NCBI GenBank assembly: GCA_015686845.1
Contig: JADPRS010000019.1
Span: 1-64,000 of the forward strand
DNA length: 64,000 nucleotides
Direction of reading: 5' to 3'
Origin: Lutibacter sp. B2
GTDB taxonomy: Bacteria > Bacillota > Clostridia > Peptostreptococcales > Thermotaleaceae
Part shown: positions 8,459 to 17,124 of the stretch, in pieces
Position numbering within the stretch: position 1 is the stretch's first letter
How the letters are laid out: each line of letters begins with the position of its first letter
Made by a program: the position numbers and the translations under genes
The notes under the pieces: generated by a model
Database searches by the model: none
What the model saw: the letters and a program-made list of their open reading frames with translations, nothing else
What the model was told of the DNA's origin: nothing

Positions 8459-9634
8459 ATGAATCAGTCGATAAGAAAAATGGGATGTATTCTTTCAATA
8501 ACTGCAATAGTATCATGTAATACAGTAGGAGCACAGGAGATGATTAAGCTTCCTGTGGACATTTTACAAAATCAAACAGATGAAATTCAATTAGCTACTG
8601 GAGAAATAATACCCAAAGAAGAAATCGTTACATGGGATTATACTTATGAAGAGCTAGTAAACAAAGCATTGAATAGTAGTATAGATTTAAAAAAGGCAGA
8701 AAGTGCTATTGATCGTGCAGATTATGTAAAAGATGATGCAAATGATGCAATAGATTATACACCAACAGATACGGGAAATGGAGATGGTGATTCGAAGGCA
8801 GATGGGGAATATAAAGCGTATAAAAGGTCTGAAATAAATTTAGAAAAATCAAAGAAAACGGTATATACATTAAAGGAAAAGATAGCCTACAGAGTAAAAA
8901 ATGCTTATTATGATGTACTAAAAAAAGAAGATGCTAAGAAAATAGCACGGTTTCAAGTAGAATTAAAAAATGAAAATAAAGAGCATGCACAATTAAAGTA
9001 TGAACTTGGCGTTGCAAGTGAATTGGAAAATAAAGAAGCTAAAAGAGCCTGGCAAGATTCTAAAAAAGGATATGATTTGACAGTGACGGATTTAGAAAAA
9101 AGCTATGAGGTATTAAATGATTTAGCTGGGTTTGATGTAAAAGAGAGATATACATTAAAAGATGAAATTTCTTTTGAAAAAATAAAGGATGAAGACATAG
9201 ACACTCATATTTTAGGAGCCATCAATGAAAGTCCAGAAATATGGTCATTAGAAAAAGATAAATATTTAGCAGAATTAGGTGTTAAATTATATGTTTTTAA
9301 TGCAGGGAATGACCCTTATAAAGCGAAAAAGATAGATGTGAAAACAGCAGGGATGGACTTGAGTAGCAAGAAACAGGCATATGAAAAAGATTTAAGAAAT
9401 GATTATAATTCTTTAAAACAATTAGAAGATCAGTATGAAAAAGATATAATTGCCTATGAAAAGGCAAAAGATGATTTGAAAACAGCACAATTACAGTTAG
9501 AAATAGGGAATATAGCACCAATACAAGTTAAAAACGTGAACTTACAGTTGGAGTCTACAAAAAAACAATTAAGAGAAAGAATCATAAGTTATAATATGTT
9601 GGCTATGAAATACAATAAACCTTGGATCATTTAG
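8459..9634 (+). CDS. TolC-like coiled-coil secreted protein (paralogue)
   Basis: 391 aa from the ATG at 8459; an in-frame TTG at 8453 is too close to the AGAGAGGAAG ribosome site. Signal peptide MNQSIRKMGCILSITAIVSC..GAQ. It lacks the stalk domain of its neighbour and goes straight into the TolC-like part (WDYTYEELVNKALNSSIDLK, RVKNAYYDVLKKEDAKKIA, LKQLEDQYEKDIIAYEKAK, YNKPWI). The neighbour matches it in order and length of helices, so this is a tandem duplication with domain loss or gain. Both genes keep their own promoter and terminator. Substrate or partner unknown. Confidence 0.75.
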   Translation: MNQSIRKMGCILSITAIVSCNTVGAQEMIKLPVDILQNQTDEIQLATGEIIPKEEIVTWDYTYEELVNKALNSSIDLKKAESAIDRADYVKDDANDAIDYTPTDTGNGDGDSKADGEYKAYKRSEINLEKSKKTVYTLKEKIAYRVKNAYYDVLKKEDAKKIARFQVELKNENKEHAQLKYELGVASELENKEAKRAWQDSKKGYDLTVTDLEKSYEVLNDLAGFDVKERYTLKDEISFEKIKDEDIDTHILGAINESPEIWSLEKDKYLAELGVKLYVFNAGNDPYKAKKIDVKTAGMDLSSKKQAYEKDLRNDYNSLKQLEDQYEKDIIAYEKAKDDLKTAQLQLEIGNIAPIQVKNVNLQLESTKKQLRERIISYNMLAMKYNKPWII

Positions 9635-9652
9635 GTAATAATAAAGCGTTAA

Positions 9653-9686
9653 AAAACTAGCTTATTGAATAGCTAGTTTTTTTTTG
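9653..9686 (+). terminator. Rho-independent terminator
   Basis: AAAACTAGCT (9653-9662), 8-nt loop, AGCTAGTTTT (9671-9680), with the T-run continuing to about 9685. Confidence 0.9.
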
Positions 9687-9724
9687 GAGAGTTTTAAATC
9701 CATGTAAACAATGAAAGATAAATA

Positions 9725-9752
9725 TTGAAATGGTTTATTTATGTGGTAAAAT
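9725..9752 (+). promoter_or_regulatory. Probable sigma-A promoter of the MORN gene
   Basis: TTGAAA (9725-9730), 16-bp spacer, TAAAAT (9747-9752), 35 bp before the start codon. Confidence 0.55.
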
Positions 9753-9786
9753 ATAAAATAAATACCAATAAAAAGGAGTGGCAAAA

Positions 9787-10965
9787 ATGAAAAGAAAATT
9801 ATTATCTTTAACACTTTTAATTTTAGTAACAATAATGTGTATTCCAAGTTATGCATCTCAAAGCCCTATTAAAGTAGTAGTAAATGATAAACTATTAAAG
9901 TTTGATGTAGAACCTCAAAATATAGAAGGAAGAACATTGGTTCCTTTTAGAGGGATTTTTGAGGCTCTAGGATTAAAGGTAGATTGGGATTCGGAAACTA
10001 GAACTGCAATTGGTACAAGAAAAGATACAGAGATTAAACTTCCTATAGGGAAAAAAGAAGCTCTTGTAAATTTCAAACCTTCTCAGATGGATGTACCAGC
10101 AACAATCATAAATGGAAGAACCTTTGTACCCGTAAGATTCATTGCTGAAAGCATTGGAGCAAAAGTTGATTGGGATGGAACAACAAAGACTGTAATCGTT
10201 AATGAAAATGTAGAAAAAACGTATGAAAATGAATATAAAACTTTTATAGATGAAACAGATGGATATTATACTGGGGAAATGGTAGATAAAAAAGCAGATG
10301 GACAAGGAAAGATTAGATTTACAGGAGTTAATCCTAAAAAAGCATTGAAATATGAAGGCGATTTTAAAAATGGAAAGATCGTTGGTAATGGTACTTACGA
10401 ATGGATCAATGGAGATAAGTACACAGGAGCGTTTTTAAACAATAATAAACATGGAGAAGGGACAATGATCTTTGCAAATGGAGATAAATTTGTAGGTGTA
10501 TGGAAAGATAATGTAAAAAGTGGTCAAGGAACGATGACTTTTGCCAATGGAGATAAGTATGTAGGTTCATGGAAAGGTGATGTAAGAAGTGGTCAGGGAA
10601 CAATGACTCTTGCCAATGGAGATAAGTATGTAGGTCCTTGGGAAAAGGATGTAAAAAGTGGTCAAGGAACAATGAATTTTGCAAATGGAAACAAGTATGT
10701 AGGCCCATGGAAAGATGATGAAAGAAATGGTCAAGGAACAATGACTTTTGCCAATAGAGATAAGTATGTAGGTTCATGGAAAGATGATGTAAGAAGTGGT
10801 CAAGGAATAATGAACTTTGCAAATGGCGATAAGTTTGTGGGTCTTTGGGAAAAAGGCCTTATAAATGGACGAGGTGAATTAACTTCAGCTAATGGAAAAG
10901 TAACTGGTGGTATTTGGAAAAATGATCAATTAGAACAAAGTGATGATTATTGGAAATCTAAGTAA
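9787..10965 (+). CDS. Secreted protein: two stalk units followed by MORN repeats
   Basis: 392 aa. The ATG at 9787 is used; an in-frame GTG at 9778 overlaps the AAAGGAG site. Signal peptide to about residue 23 (SYAS). Residues 25-140 hold two stalk units (GRTLVPFRGIFEALGLKVDWD and GRTFVPVRFIAESIGAKVDWD). From about residue 150 to the end come MORN-type repeats of 23 aa, consensus G-x-G-T-M-x-F-A-N-G-D-K-Y-V-G-x-W. MORN repeats in bacteria usually form elongated beta-sheets and often contact membranes or partner proteins. This fusion suggests a surface scaffold. No catalytic motif seen. Confidence 0.8.
   Translation: MKRKLLSLTLLILVTIMCIPSYASQSPIKVVVNDKLLKFDVEPQNIEGRTLVPFRGIFEALGLKVDWDSETRTAIGTRKDTEIKLPIGKKEALVNFKPSQMDVPATIINGRTFVPVRFIAESIGAKVDWDGTTKTVIVNENVEKTYENEYKTFIDETDGYYTGEMVDKKADGQGKIRFTGVNPKKALKYEGDFKNGKIVGNGTYEWINGDKYTGAFLNNNKHGEGTMIFANGDKFVGVWKDNVKSGQGTMTFANGDKYVGSWKGDVRSGQGTMTLANGDKYVGPWEKDVKSGQGTMNFANGNKYVGPWKDDERNGQGTMTFANRDKYVGSWKDDVRSGQGIMNFANGDKFVGLWEKGLINGRGELTSANGKVTGGIWKNDQLEQSDDYWKSK
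10408..10890 (+). repeat. Seven in-frame 69-bp tandem repeats (MORN units)
   Basis: Units begin at 10408, 10477, 10546, 10615, 10684, 10753 and 10822, each starting AATGGAGATAAG or a close variant. Units 2-6 are nearly identical at DNA level, which points to recent unequal exchange or slippage. Confidence 0.85.
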
Positions 10966-10991
10966 CTGTAACAAAAAAATATTTTGAACAA

Positions 10992-11020
10992 TTGATAAAA
11001 TATCCAATTTAATATATAAT
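10992..11020 (+). promoter_or_regulatory. Sigma-A promoter of kal-kce
   Basis: TTGATA (10992-10997), 17-bp spacer, TATAAT (11015-11020), 60 bp before the kal start. Confidence 0.75.
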
Positions 11021-11043
11021 AATCTTAGGCATGGGTAAACTTT

Positions 11044-11070
11044 TAGATCTTTTAGGCGAGATCTAGGAGG
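11044..11070 (+). promoter_or_regulatory. Leader hairpin abutting the kal ribosome site
   Basis: TAGATCT (11044-11050) pairs with AGATCTA (11059-11065) around an 8-nt loop, and the last A of the stem is the first base of AGGAGG (11065-11070). Such a position could protect the mRNA or modulate ribosome access; the role is inference. Confidence 0.5.
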
Positions 11071-11079
11071 ATAAAAACA

Positions 11080-11469
11080 ATGGAAACTATAAAAACAATG
11101 TTAAGATTAAGAATGAGCGCAAAGGATGCACATTACGGTGGAGAATTAGTAGATGGAGCACACATGGTACATTTATTTGGAGATGTAGCTACAGAATTAC
11201 TAATCATGCGTGATGGAGACGAAGGTCTATTTGCAGGATACGAAGAAGTTAAATTCTTAGCACCAGTATATGCAGGAGACTACATCGAAGTAGTTGGAGA
11301 AATCATCAAAGAAGGAAATAGCTCAAGACAAATGAAATTTGAAGCAAGAAAAGTTGCTATTTCAAGAAAAGACATTAGTGCTTCAGCAGCTGACGTATTA
11401 GAAGAGCCAATCGTTGTTGCTACAGCTATTGGAACTTGCGTTACACCAAAAGCTTCTCAAAGAAAATAA
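11080..11469 (+). CDS. kal: 3-aminobutyryl-CoA ammonia-lyase
   Basis: 129 aa, the expected size for Kal. It removes ammonia from L-3-aminobutyryl-CoA to give crotonyl-CoA in the 3,5-diaminohexanoate route of lysine fermentation. The hotdog-type fold is suggested by the pattern [25 protein letters not shown] near 17-41 and the strand [12 protein letters not shown] near 65-77. Strong AGGAGG site. It is followed 20 bp later by kce, the preceding step. The upstream genes of the route (kamA, kamDE, kdd) are not in this window. Cytoplasmic. Confidence 0.88.
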   Translation: METIKTMLRLRMSAKDAHYGGELVDGAHMVHLFGDVATELLIMRDGDEGLFAGYEEVKFLAPVYAGDYIEVVGEIIKEGNSSRQMKFEARKVAISRKDISASAADVLEEPIVVATAIGTCVTPKASQRK

Positions 11470-11489
11470 TAATTTAAGAGGTGAATATA

Positions 11490-12341
11490 ATGGGAAAACT
11501 AATAATAACAGCTGCTATATGTGGAGCAGAAGTAACAAAAGAACAAAATCCTAATGTTCCTTATACTGTAGAAGAAATTGTAAGAGAAGCTGAATCTGCT
11601 TATAAAGCAGGAGCAAGCATTATTCATCTACATGTAAGAAAAGATGATGGAACACCAACGCAAGACAAAGCTAGATTTGAAGAATGTATGAAGGCAATCA
11701 GAAAAGTTTGTCCTGATGCAATCATTCAACCATCAACAGGTGGAGCTGTAGGTATGACAGATTTAGAAAGACTTCAACCTACGGAAATTGAAGAAGCTGA
11801 ATTCGGACTAAAAGCACCTGAGATGGCTACATTAGATTGTGGTACATGTAACTTTGGTGGAGATGAAGTATTTGTAAATACGGATAATACCATCAAAAAC
11901 TTTGGTAAGCTTATGATCGAAAGAGGTGTTAAACCTGAAATCGAAGTGTTTGACAAAGGTATGGTAGATATTGCTATAAAGATGCATAAAAAAGGCTTTA
12001 TATCAGCGCCAATGCACTTTGACTTTGTATTAGGGGTTCAAATGACAGCTACGGCTAGAGATTTGGCATTTATGGTAGATAGTATTCCTGCAGGTTCTAC
12101 TTGGACAGTAGCAGGTATTGGAAGACATGAGTTTCCAATGGCAGCTATTGCAATCGCAATGGGCGGACATGTAAGAGTAGGATTTGAGGATAATACGTAT
12201 ATCGACAAAGGTGTTTTAGCTAAATCAAATGGCGAATTAGTTGAGAAGGTTGTTAGACTTGCTAAGGAATTAGGAAGAGAAATAGCAACACCAACTGAAG
12301 CTAGAGAAATTTTAGGATTAAAACCACTTAATAGGAAATAA
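11490..12341 (+). CDS. kce: 3-keto-5-aminohexanoate cleavage enzyme
   Basis: 283 aa from the ATG at 11490; an in-frame GTG at 11481 overlaps the AAGAGGTG site. BKACE family (DUF849): 3-keto-5-aminohexanoate plus acetyl-CoA gives acetoacetate plus 3-aminobutyryl-CoA. Metal ligands H46 and H48 (HLHVR) and E233 (GFED) are present, with S82 in PSTGG, E14 (GAEVT) and R229. Cotranscribed with kal, which takes its product. A terminator follows. A second, divergent BKACE lies at 28337-29155. Confidence 0.9.
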   Translation: MGKLIITAAICGAEVTKEQNPNVPYTVEEIVREAESAYKAGASIIHLHVRKDDGTPTQDKARFEECMKAIRKVCPDAIIQPSTGGAVGMTDLERLQPTEIEEAEFGLKAPEMATLDCGTCNFGGDEVFVNTDNTIKNFGKLMIERGVKPEIEVFDKGMVDIAIKMHKKGFISAPMHFDFVLGVQMTATARDLAFMVDSIPAGSTWTVAGIGRHEFPMAAIAIAMGGHVRVGFEDNTYIDKGVLAKSNGELVEKVVRLAKELGREIATPTEAREILGLKPLNRK

Positions 12342-12345
12342 TTTC

Positions 12346-12382
12346 AAAAAAGAATCTCTTTTGAATAAGAGGTTCTTTTTTG
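12346..12382 (+). terminator. Rho-independent terminator
   Basis: AAAAAAGAATCTCTT (12346-12360), 6-nt loop, AAGAGGTTCTTTTTT (12367-12381). It ends kal-kce. Confidence 0.85.
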
Positions 12383-12474
12383 CTTTAAACTTTTAACATG
12401 AGAAGATATTGTATATAATAGAAGATAGGTTGAAGATTAAACCTTTCATAATAAAAAATAGGGGGGAATATAGA

Positions 12475-13113
12475 ATGAAATTATTTATAGATACTGCTAA
12501 TGTAGAGGAAATTAGAGAAATAGGTGCTTGGGGCGTGTTATCAGGTGTAACTACGAATCCGAGCTTAATAGCAAAAGAAGGAAGAGATTTTAAAGAAGTA
12601 ATAGATGAAATAACAAAAATAGTAGATGGACCTATTAGTGCAGAAGTAATGGGAGAAACCCATGAAGAAATGATCAAGGAAGCAGATGAATTATCTAAAA
12701 TACATAAAAATATCGTGATCAAAATTCCTATGAATGAAGAAGGATTAAAAGCGGTTAGTAGACTTCATAAAAAAGGAATTAAAACCAATGTAACATTGAT
12801 ATTTTCAGCAAATCAAGCATTGGTTGCAGCAAGAGCAGGCGCTAGCTTTGTAAGTCCATTTGTAGGAAGAATGGATGATATAGGAAATCTAGGTGTGGAT
12901 ATAATAAGAGATATAGCAAATATATTTGATATTCATGGAATAGAGACAGAAATTATATCAGCGAGCATTCGTCATCCAATGCATGTAACAGAATCAGCAT
13001 TGGCAGGAGCGCATATTGCTACAATTCCAGCAGCGATCTTTAAAAAGATGATTCTTCATCCCATGACAGATAATGGAATTGAAAAATTTATAAGCGATTG
13101 GAATAAAAAGTAA
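12475..13113 (+). CDS. fsa: Transaldolase-like fructose-6-phosphate aldolase
   Basis: 212 aa from the ATG at 12475, preceded by GGGGGG at 12461-12466. Small TalC/FSA-type class I aldolase: [28 protein letters not shown] at about 25-37, Schiff-base lysine in [10 protein letters not shown] (about residue 84), [17 protein letters not shown] and the late [11 protein letters not shown]. The family includes fructose-6-phosphate aldolases and short transaldolases; sequence alone does not decide between them. Synteny with glpX and rho matches Bacillus subtilis ywjH. TATAAT at 12414-12419 is a likely -10 box without a clear -35. Confidence 0.85.
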   Translation: MKLFIDTANVEEIREIGAWGVLSGVTTNPSLIAKEGRDFKEVIDEITKIVDGPISAEVMGETHEEMIKEADELSKIHKNIVIKIPMNEEGLKAVSRLHKKGIKTNVTLIFSANQALVAARAGASFVSPFVGRMDDIGNLGVDIIRDIANIFDIHGIETEIISASIRHPMHVTESALAGAHIATIPAAIFKKMILHPMTDNGIEKFISDWNKK

Positions 13114-13226
13114 AAATAAAAAGGTTATACTGTTAAATAAAAAAGTCATACTATTTCCGTATATAAATAACTAATGCTTATTTTAGTATGTTATAATATA
13201 GCTAAATAATTCAGGAGGTGCTACTT

Positions 13227-14228
13227 ATGATGGATAGAAATTTAGCTTTAGAATTGGTAAGGGTTACAGAGACTGCTGCACTAGCTTGTGCAAGATATAT
13301 GGGAAGAGGAGACAAAGAAGCAGCAGATCAAGCAGCGGTAGATGGAATGAGAAAAGCCTTTTCTGATCTTGCAATAAGAGGAACTGTAGTTATCGGAGAA
13401 GGAGAGCTTGATGAAGCACCAATGCTGTATATAGGAGAAAAAGTTGGAGCGGGTAGAGATACTGATCCGGAAGTGGATATAGCGGTAGATCCATTGGAAG
13501 GAACAAATCTAATTGCAAAGGGATTACCAAATGCAATTGCAGTACTGGCAATGGCACCAAAGGGAACACTTCTTCATGCACCGGATACGTATATGGAAAA
13601 AATTGCAGTAGGCCCTAAAGCCAAAGGATGTATTGACATAAATGCGCCAGTAGAAGATAATTTAAGAGCTGTTGCAAAAGCAGTAAACAAAGAATTAAGA
13701 GATTTAACCATTATTGTACAAGACCGTGAAAGACATGAATATATTATAAGTAAAGCAAGAGAGTTAGGATGTAGAATAAAACTTTTTAGTGATGGAGATG
13801 TAAATACTGCTATTGCAACATGCTTTGAGGATACAGGTATAGATATCTTCATGGGCATTGGTGGCGCACCAGAGGGCGTCATTGCAGCAGCAGCTATTAA
13901 GTGTATGGGGGGAGACATGCAAGGAAAGATTCACCCTATTTACGAAGAAGACCATGCAAGATGCGAAGAATTAGGATGGACAGAAGAAAAAAGAAAAACT
14001 GTACTTATGTTAGATGATTTGGTAAAATCTGATGATGCCCTTTTTGTAGCAACAGGTGTATCTAATGGAGAATTACTAAGAGGCGTTAGATATTTAGAAA
14101 ATAATAAAGCTAAAACACAATCTGTAGTAATGAGAGGAAGTACAGGAACCATTAGATTTGTAGAAGCGGAGCATAGATTAGATAAAAATGAAATTTTAAT
14201 AGAGACATTAGCGAAACACGAACAATAG
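13227..14228 (+). CDS. glpX: Fructose-1,6-bisphosphatase class II, copy 1
   Basis: 333 aa from the ATG at 13227 (or the next ATG at 13230, which matches the start of copy 2); AGGAGG at 13213-13218. GlpX hydrolyses fructose-1,6-bisphosphate in gluconeogenesis. Metal and substrate motifs are intact: VIGEGELDEAPMLYIGE, DIAVDPLEGTN and GIGGAPEGVIAAAAIKC. TATAAT at 13192-13197 is a probable -10 box. Twenty-four bases separate it from a second glpX, so the two form a tandem pair. Confidence 0.88.
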   Translation: MMDRNLALELVRVTETAALACARYMGRGDKEAADQAAVDGMRKAFSDLAIRGTVVIGEGELDEAPMLYIGEKVGAGRDTDPEVDIAVDPLEGTNLIAKGLPNAIAVLAMAPKGTLLHAPDTYMEKIAVGPKAKGCIDINAPVEDNLRAVAKAVNKELRDLTIIVQDRERHEYIISKARELGCRIKLFSDGDVNTAIATCFEDTGIDIFMGIGGAPEGVIAAAAIKCMGGDMQGKIHPIYEEDHARCEELGWTEEKRKTVLMLDDLVKSDDALFVATGVSNGELLRGVRYLENNKAKTQSVVMRGSTGTIRFVEAEHRLDKNEILIETLAKHEQ

Positions 14229-14252
14229 AAAAAGGAAAAAGGGGGATTTAAA

Positions 14253-15221
14253 ATGGATAGAAATTTAGCCATAAATTTAGCAAGAGTAACAGAAGCTGCA
14301 TCATTAGAGGCTGCTAAGTATATGGGCAGAGGCGATAAAAACATAGCGGATCAAGTTGCAGTAGATGCAATGAGAAACATGTTAGATACATTAGATATAG
14401 ATGGTACTGTCGTTATTGGAGAAGGGGAAATGGATGAAGCGCCAATGCTATATATAGGAGAAAGAATCGGAAAACGAAATGCCGATAGCCTATGTGTAGA
14501 TATAGCGGTAGATCCTGTAGATGGAACCAATTGTGTAGCAAAAGGGCTTCCTAATGCTGTAGCAGTTGTAGCGATTGCACCAAAAGGACAGCTTCTTAAT
14601 GCACCAGATATGTATATGGATAAGATTGCAGTAGGGCCAAAGGCAAAGGGCGTAATTGATTTAAATGCACCTGTAAAAGAGAATATTATAAATGTAGCAA
14701 AAGCATTAAATAAAAATATTAAAGATCTTACAGTAACAATGCTAGATCGTGAAAGACATGCACATCTTGTTAAAGCGTGTAGAGAGCTTGGCGTGAGAAT
14801 TAAAATGTTCCAAGAGGGAGATGTAGCGGCAGCTATAGCAACATGTTTTGAGGATAGAGGCGTTGATATGATGATTGGAATGGGTGGCGCACCAGAAGGT
14901 GTCATTGCAGCAGCAGCCATTAAATGCTTAGGTGGAGAATTCCAAGGTAAGCTTGTAGCTTCTGATGAAGAAGAAGTAAAAAGATGCGAAAAAATGGGTG
15001 TAAGTGTTGATAAAGTAATGAAATTAGATGATTTAGTAAAAGGGAACCAAGTATTTTTTGCAGCAACGGGAATATCAGATGGAGAATTACTAAAAGGCGT
15101 AACATATTATGGGAATAACATGGCGAAGACTCATTCTGTAGTAATGAGATCAGAAACAGGAACGGTTCGTTTTATTGAGGCAATCCATAGATTAGATAAA
15201 AAGCCTGACTATGCTAAATAG
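14253..15221 (+). CDS. glpX: Fructose-1,6-bisphosphatase class II, copy 2
   Basis: 322 aa, with an AAAAAGGGGG site before the ATG at 14253. The same motifs as copy 1 are kept: VIGEGEMDEAPMLYIGE, DIAVDPVDGTN and GMGGAPEGVIAAAAIKC. The metal-binding EGTN of copy 1 is DGTN here, and the C-terminus is about ten residues shorter. The pair arose by tandem duplication and has diverged clearly. One copy may serve a different bisphosphate (sedoheptulose bisphosphatase activity is known in the family); which one is unknown. Confidence 0.85.
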   Translation: MDRNLAINLARVTEAASLEAAKYMGRGDKNIADQVAVDAMRNMLDTLDIDGTVVIGEGEMDEAPMLYIGERIGKRNADSLCVDIAVDPVDGTNCVAKGLPNAVAVVAIAPKGQLLNAPDMYMDKIAVGPKAKGVIDLNAPVKENIINVAKALNKNIKDLTVTMLDRERHAHLVKACRELGVRIKMFQEGDVAAAIATCFEDRGVDMMIGMGGAPEGVIAAAAIKCLGGEFQGKLVASDEEEVKRCEKMGVSVDKVMKLDDLVKGNQVFFAATGISDGELLKGVTYYGNNMAKTHSVVMRSETGTVRFIEAIHRLDKKPDYAK

Positions 15222-15227
15222 GTAGAT

Positions 15228-15296
15228 CAGTTGAAGGTTGAAAGTTAAAGGTTGAAGGTTGAAAGCTTTAACTTTTAACTTCTAACCTTAAACATA
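15228..15296 (+). repeat. GTTGAAGG simple repeats forming an imperfect hairpin
   Basis: Units like GGTTGAAAGTTAAA are repeated between about 15228 and 15265, then appear in inverted form (CTTTAACTTTTAACTTCTAACC, about 15265-15290). The whole can fold into a long imperfect hairpin between glpX copy 2 and rho. It may end the glpX transcript but has no T-run. Confidence 0.5.
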
Positions 15297-15315
15297 TAAA
15301 GTCGGAGGTGCAGAG

Positions 15316-16695
15316 TTGGATTTAAAGGATATAGAAAGTAAGAAGTTAGACGAGTTAAGAGAAATTGCTAAAGAACTCGGCGTTAAAAATATTACTAAAT
15401 ATAAGAAGCAAGAACTGATAGAAGAAATAAAAGCAAATAAAAAAGAAGAAATAGAAATACCTAAAAAAGAAGAAATAGAAATACCTAAAAAAGAAGAAAT
15501 AGAATCTACGGATACGAATGAGGAAAAAAACGTAGATATGGATAGAAAAAATCTACCAGAAAAGATTAATAATGAAATAAACAACAGTAAAGAAGTAAAT
15601 ACTGTAGAAGGGGTACTTGAAATTACAGAAGGTGGATTTGGATTTTTAAGATTCTATAATTTCCTTACCAGTGAAAAAGATGTATACGTTTCTCCTTCTC
15701 AAATTAGAAGATTTAATTTAAAAACAGGTGATAAGCTTTTAGGAATAACAAGACCTCCAAAGAGTGGAGAGAAATTTAGAGCACTTCTCTATGTTCAGAA
15801 AGTAAACAATGATCCTCCTGAAATCGCCCAAAGGCGACCGAATTTTGATAGTCTTACACCGATTTATCCCGATGAAAAAATTACCCTTGAATACAATTCT
15901 ACAGACTTATCTACAAGACTTATTGATCTAATCGCACCAATAGGAAAAGGTCAAAGAGGTTTAATCGTTGCTCCTCCTAAAGCAGGAAAAACCATATTGC
16001 TTAAAAAAATTGCAAATTGCATTTCACAAAAGTATGAAGATATAGAGATTATCGTACTTCTGATTGATGAAAGACCAGAAGAAGTAACCGATATGCAAAG
16101 ATCTATTAAAGGAGAAGTAATTTATTCTACCTTTGATGAACTTCCCAGTCATCATATAAAAGTAGCCGAGATGGTATTAAATAGAGCAAAAAGATTAGTA
16201 GAGCAAGGGAAAGATGTAGTTGTATTATTAGATAGTATAACAAGACTTGCACGAGCCTATAATTTGACCATTCCCTCTACCGGAAGAACTTTATCAGGAG
16301 GACTTGACCCTGGAGCACTACATAAACCGAAGAGATTCTTTGGTGCAGCTAGAAATATAGAAGAAGGCGGAAGTCTTACTATATTAGCGACTGCATTGGT
16401 TGATACAGGAAGTCGAATGGATGATGTCATATTTGAAGAATTTAAAGGGACAGGAAATATGGAACTTCATTTAGATAGAAAACTATCAGAGAAGAGAATA
16501 TTCCCTGCTATCAATATGAATAAATCAGGGACTAGAAAAGAAGAATTATTATTGAATCAAAAGGAAATAGAAACGATTTGGGGCATTAGAAGGGCTATGT
16601 CAAACAGTTCTACTCAAGAAGTGACAGAAGGAATTATAGCTAAATTGATGGGAACGAAAAATAATGAAGAGTTTATTGACAAGATGAAAAAATAA
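15316..16695 (+). CDS. rho: Transcription termination factor Rho
   Basis: 459 aa. TTG start at 15316 with GGAGGTG at 15304-15310. RNA-dependent ATPase that ends transcription. Order: Rho-N helical domain (about 1-45), a Glu/Lys-rich spacer with the heptad-like KKEEIEIP repeated, cold-shock-type RNA-binding domain (about 95-165, [10 protein letters not shown]), then the RecA-like motor with Walker A APPKAGKT, Walker [11 protein letters not shown] and the Q/R-loop region. Near-universal neighbours rpmE and tdk follow. Confidence 0.95.
   Translation: MDLKDIESKKLDELREIAKELGVKNITKYKKQELIEEIKANKKEEIEIPKKEEIEIPKKEEIESTDTNEEKNVDMDRKNLPEKINNEINNSKEVNTVEGVLEITEGGFGFLRFYNFLTSEKDVYVSPSQIRRFNLKTGDKLLGITRPPKSGEKFRALLYVQKVNNDPPEIAQRRPNFDSLTPIYPDEKITLEYNSTDLSTRLIDLIAPIGKGQRGLIVAPPKAGKTILLKKIANCISQKYEDIEIIVLLIDERPEEVTDMQRSIKGEVIYSTFDELPSHHIKVAEMVLNRAKRLVEQGKDVVVLLDSITRLARAYNLTIPSTGRTLSGGLDPGALHKPKRFFGAARNIEEGGSLTILATALVDTGSRMDDVIFEEFKGTGNMELHLDRKLSEKRIFPAINMNKSGTRKEELLLNQKEIETIWGIRRAMSNSSTQEVTEGIIAKLMGTKNNEEFIDKMKK
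15433..15507 (+). repeat. In-frame repeats in the Rho spacer
   Basis: The unit AAAGAAGAAATAGAAATACC is repeated, with a third partial copy, coding [22 protein letters not shown]. It lies between the Rho-N and RNA-binding domains and could vary in copy number. Confidence 0.7.
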
Positions 16696-16729
16696 ATTTT
16701 AGAATACCACCACTAGTCCTAAAAAAAAC

Positions 16730-16758
16730 TTGAACTCTATTATTTGCTATGATATACT
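16730..16758 (+). promoter_or_regulatory. Sigma-A promoter of rpmE
   Basis: TTGAAC (16730-16735), 17-bp spacer, TATACT (16753-16758), 72 bp before rpmE. Confidence 0.7.
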
Positions 16759-16829
16759 ATAGTAGCTAATGAGGATAATGAGAAATAAATTATATATACC
16801 AAGAAATTCTAAGAAAGAGGTGAAGATTA

Positions 16830-17036
16830 ATGAAACAAGGAATACATCCAGATTACAAAGTAGCTACTGTTAAGTGTGCTTGTGGTAATGAATTTGAAAC
16901 TGGTTCAGTAAAAGAAGTAATAAAAGTTGAAGTTTGTTCAGAATGTCATCCATTCTTTACAGGAAAACAAAAACTTATTGACCAAGGTGGACGTGTTGAT
17001 AAATTCAACAAAAAATATGGTATCAAAAACGCATAA
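16830..17036 (+). CDS. rpmE: 50S ribosomal protein L31, zinc-binding type
   Basis: 68 aa. AAAGAGGTG precedes the ATG. Starts [10 protein letters not shown] and carries the zinc ligands in CACGN and [13 protein letters not shown], so it is the C+ form rather than the zinc-free paralogue. Between rho and tdk, as in Bacillus. Confidence 0.95.
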   Translation: MKQGIHPDYKVATVKCACGNEFETGSVKEVIKVEVCSECHPFFTGKQKLIDQGGRVDKFNKKYGIKNA

Positions 17037-17062
17037 TAATTACACACAGAATGATTCCTATA

Positions 17063-17096
17063 GGTTAGAGTTTAATGCTCTAGCCTTTGTTGTTTT
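17063..17096 (+). terminator. Possible terminator after rpmE
   Basis: GGTTAGAG (17063-17070), 7-nt loop, CTCTAGCC (17078-17085), followed by TTTGTTGTTTT. One G-T pair and an interrupted T-run. Confidence 0.6.
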
Positions 17097-17124
17097 AGGA
17101 ATGATTGAGTAAGGAGGATATGAA

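Noticed and set aside
10406-10822. 138-aa minus-strand frame with His/Leu repeats
   Set aside because: It is the reverse reading of the MORN repeats. Its regularity comes from the coding repeats and it has no start signals.
10408-10890. Regular 69-bp repeats considered as a CRISPR array
   Set aside because: They are contiguous, in frame and code MORN units; there are no unique spacers and no cas genes.
14351-14920. 189-aa minus-strand frame opposite glpX copy 2
   Set aside because: Long antisense frames are expected against Ala/Gly-rich conserved genes; the sense protein is a clear GlpX.
16927-17112. 61-aa frame overlapping rpmE
   Set aside because: It overlaps a certain ribosomal protein gene in another frame and has no ribosome site.
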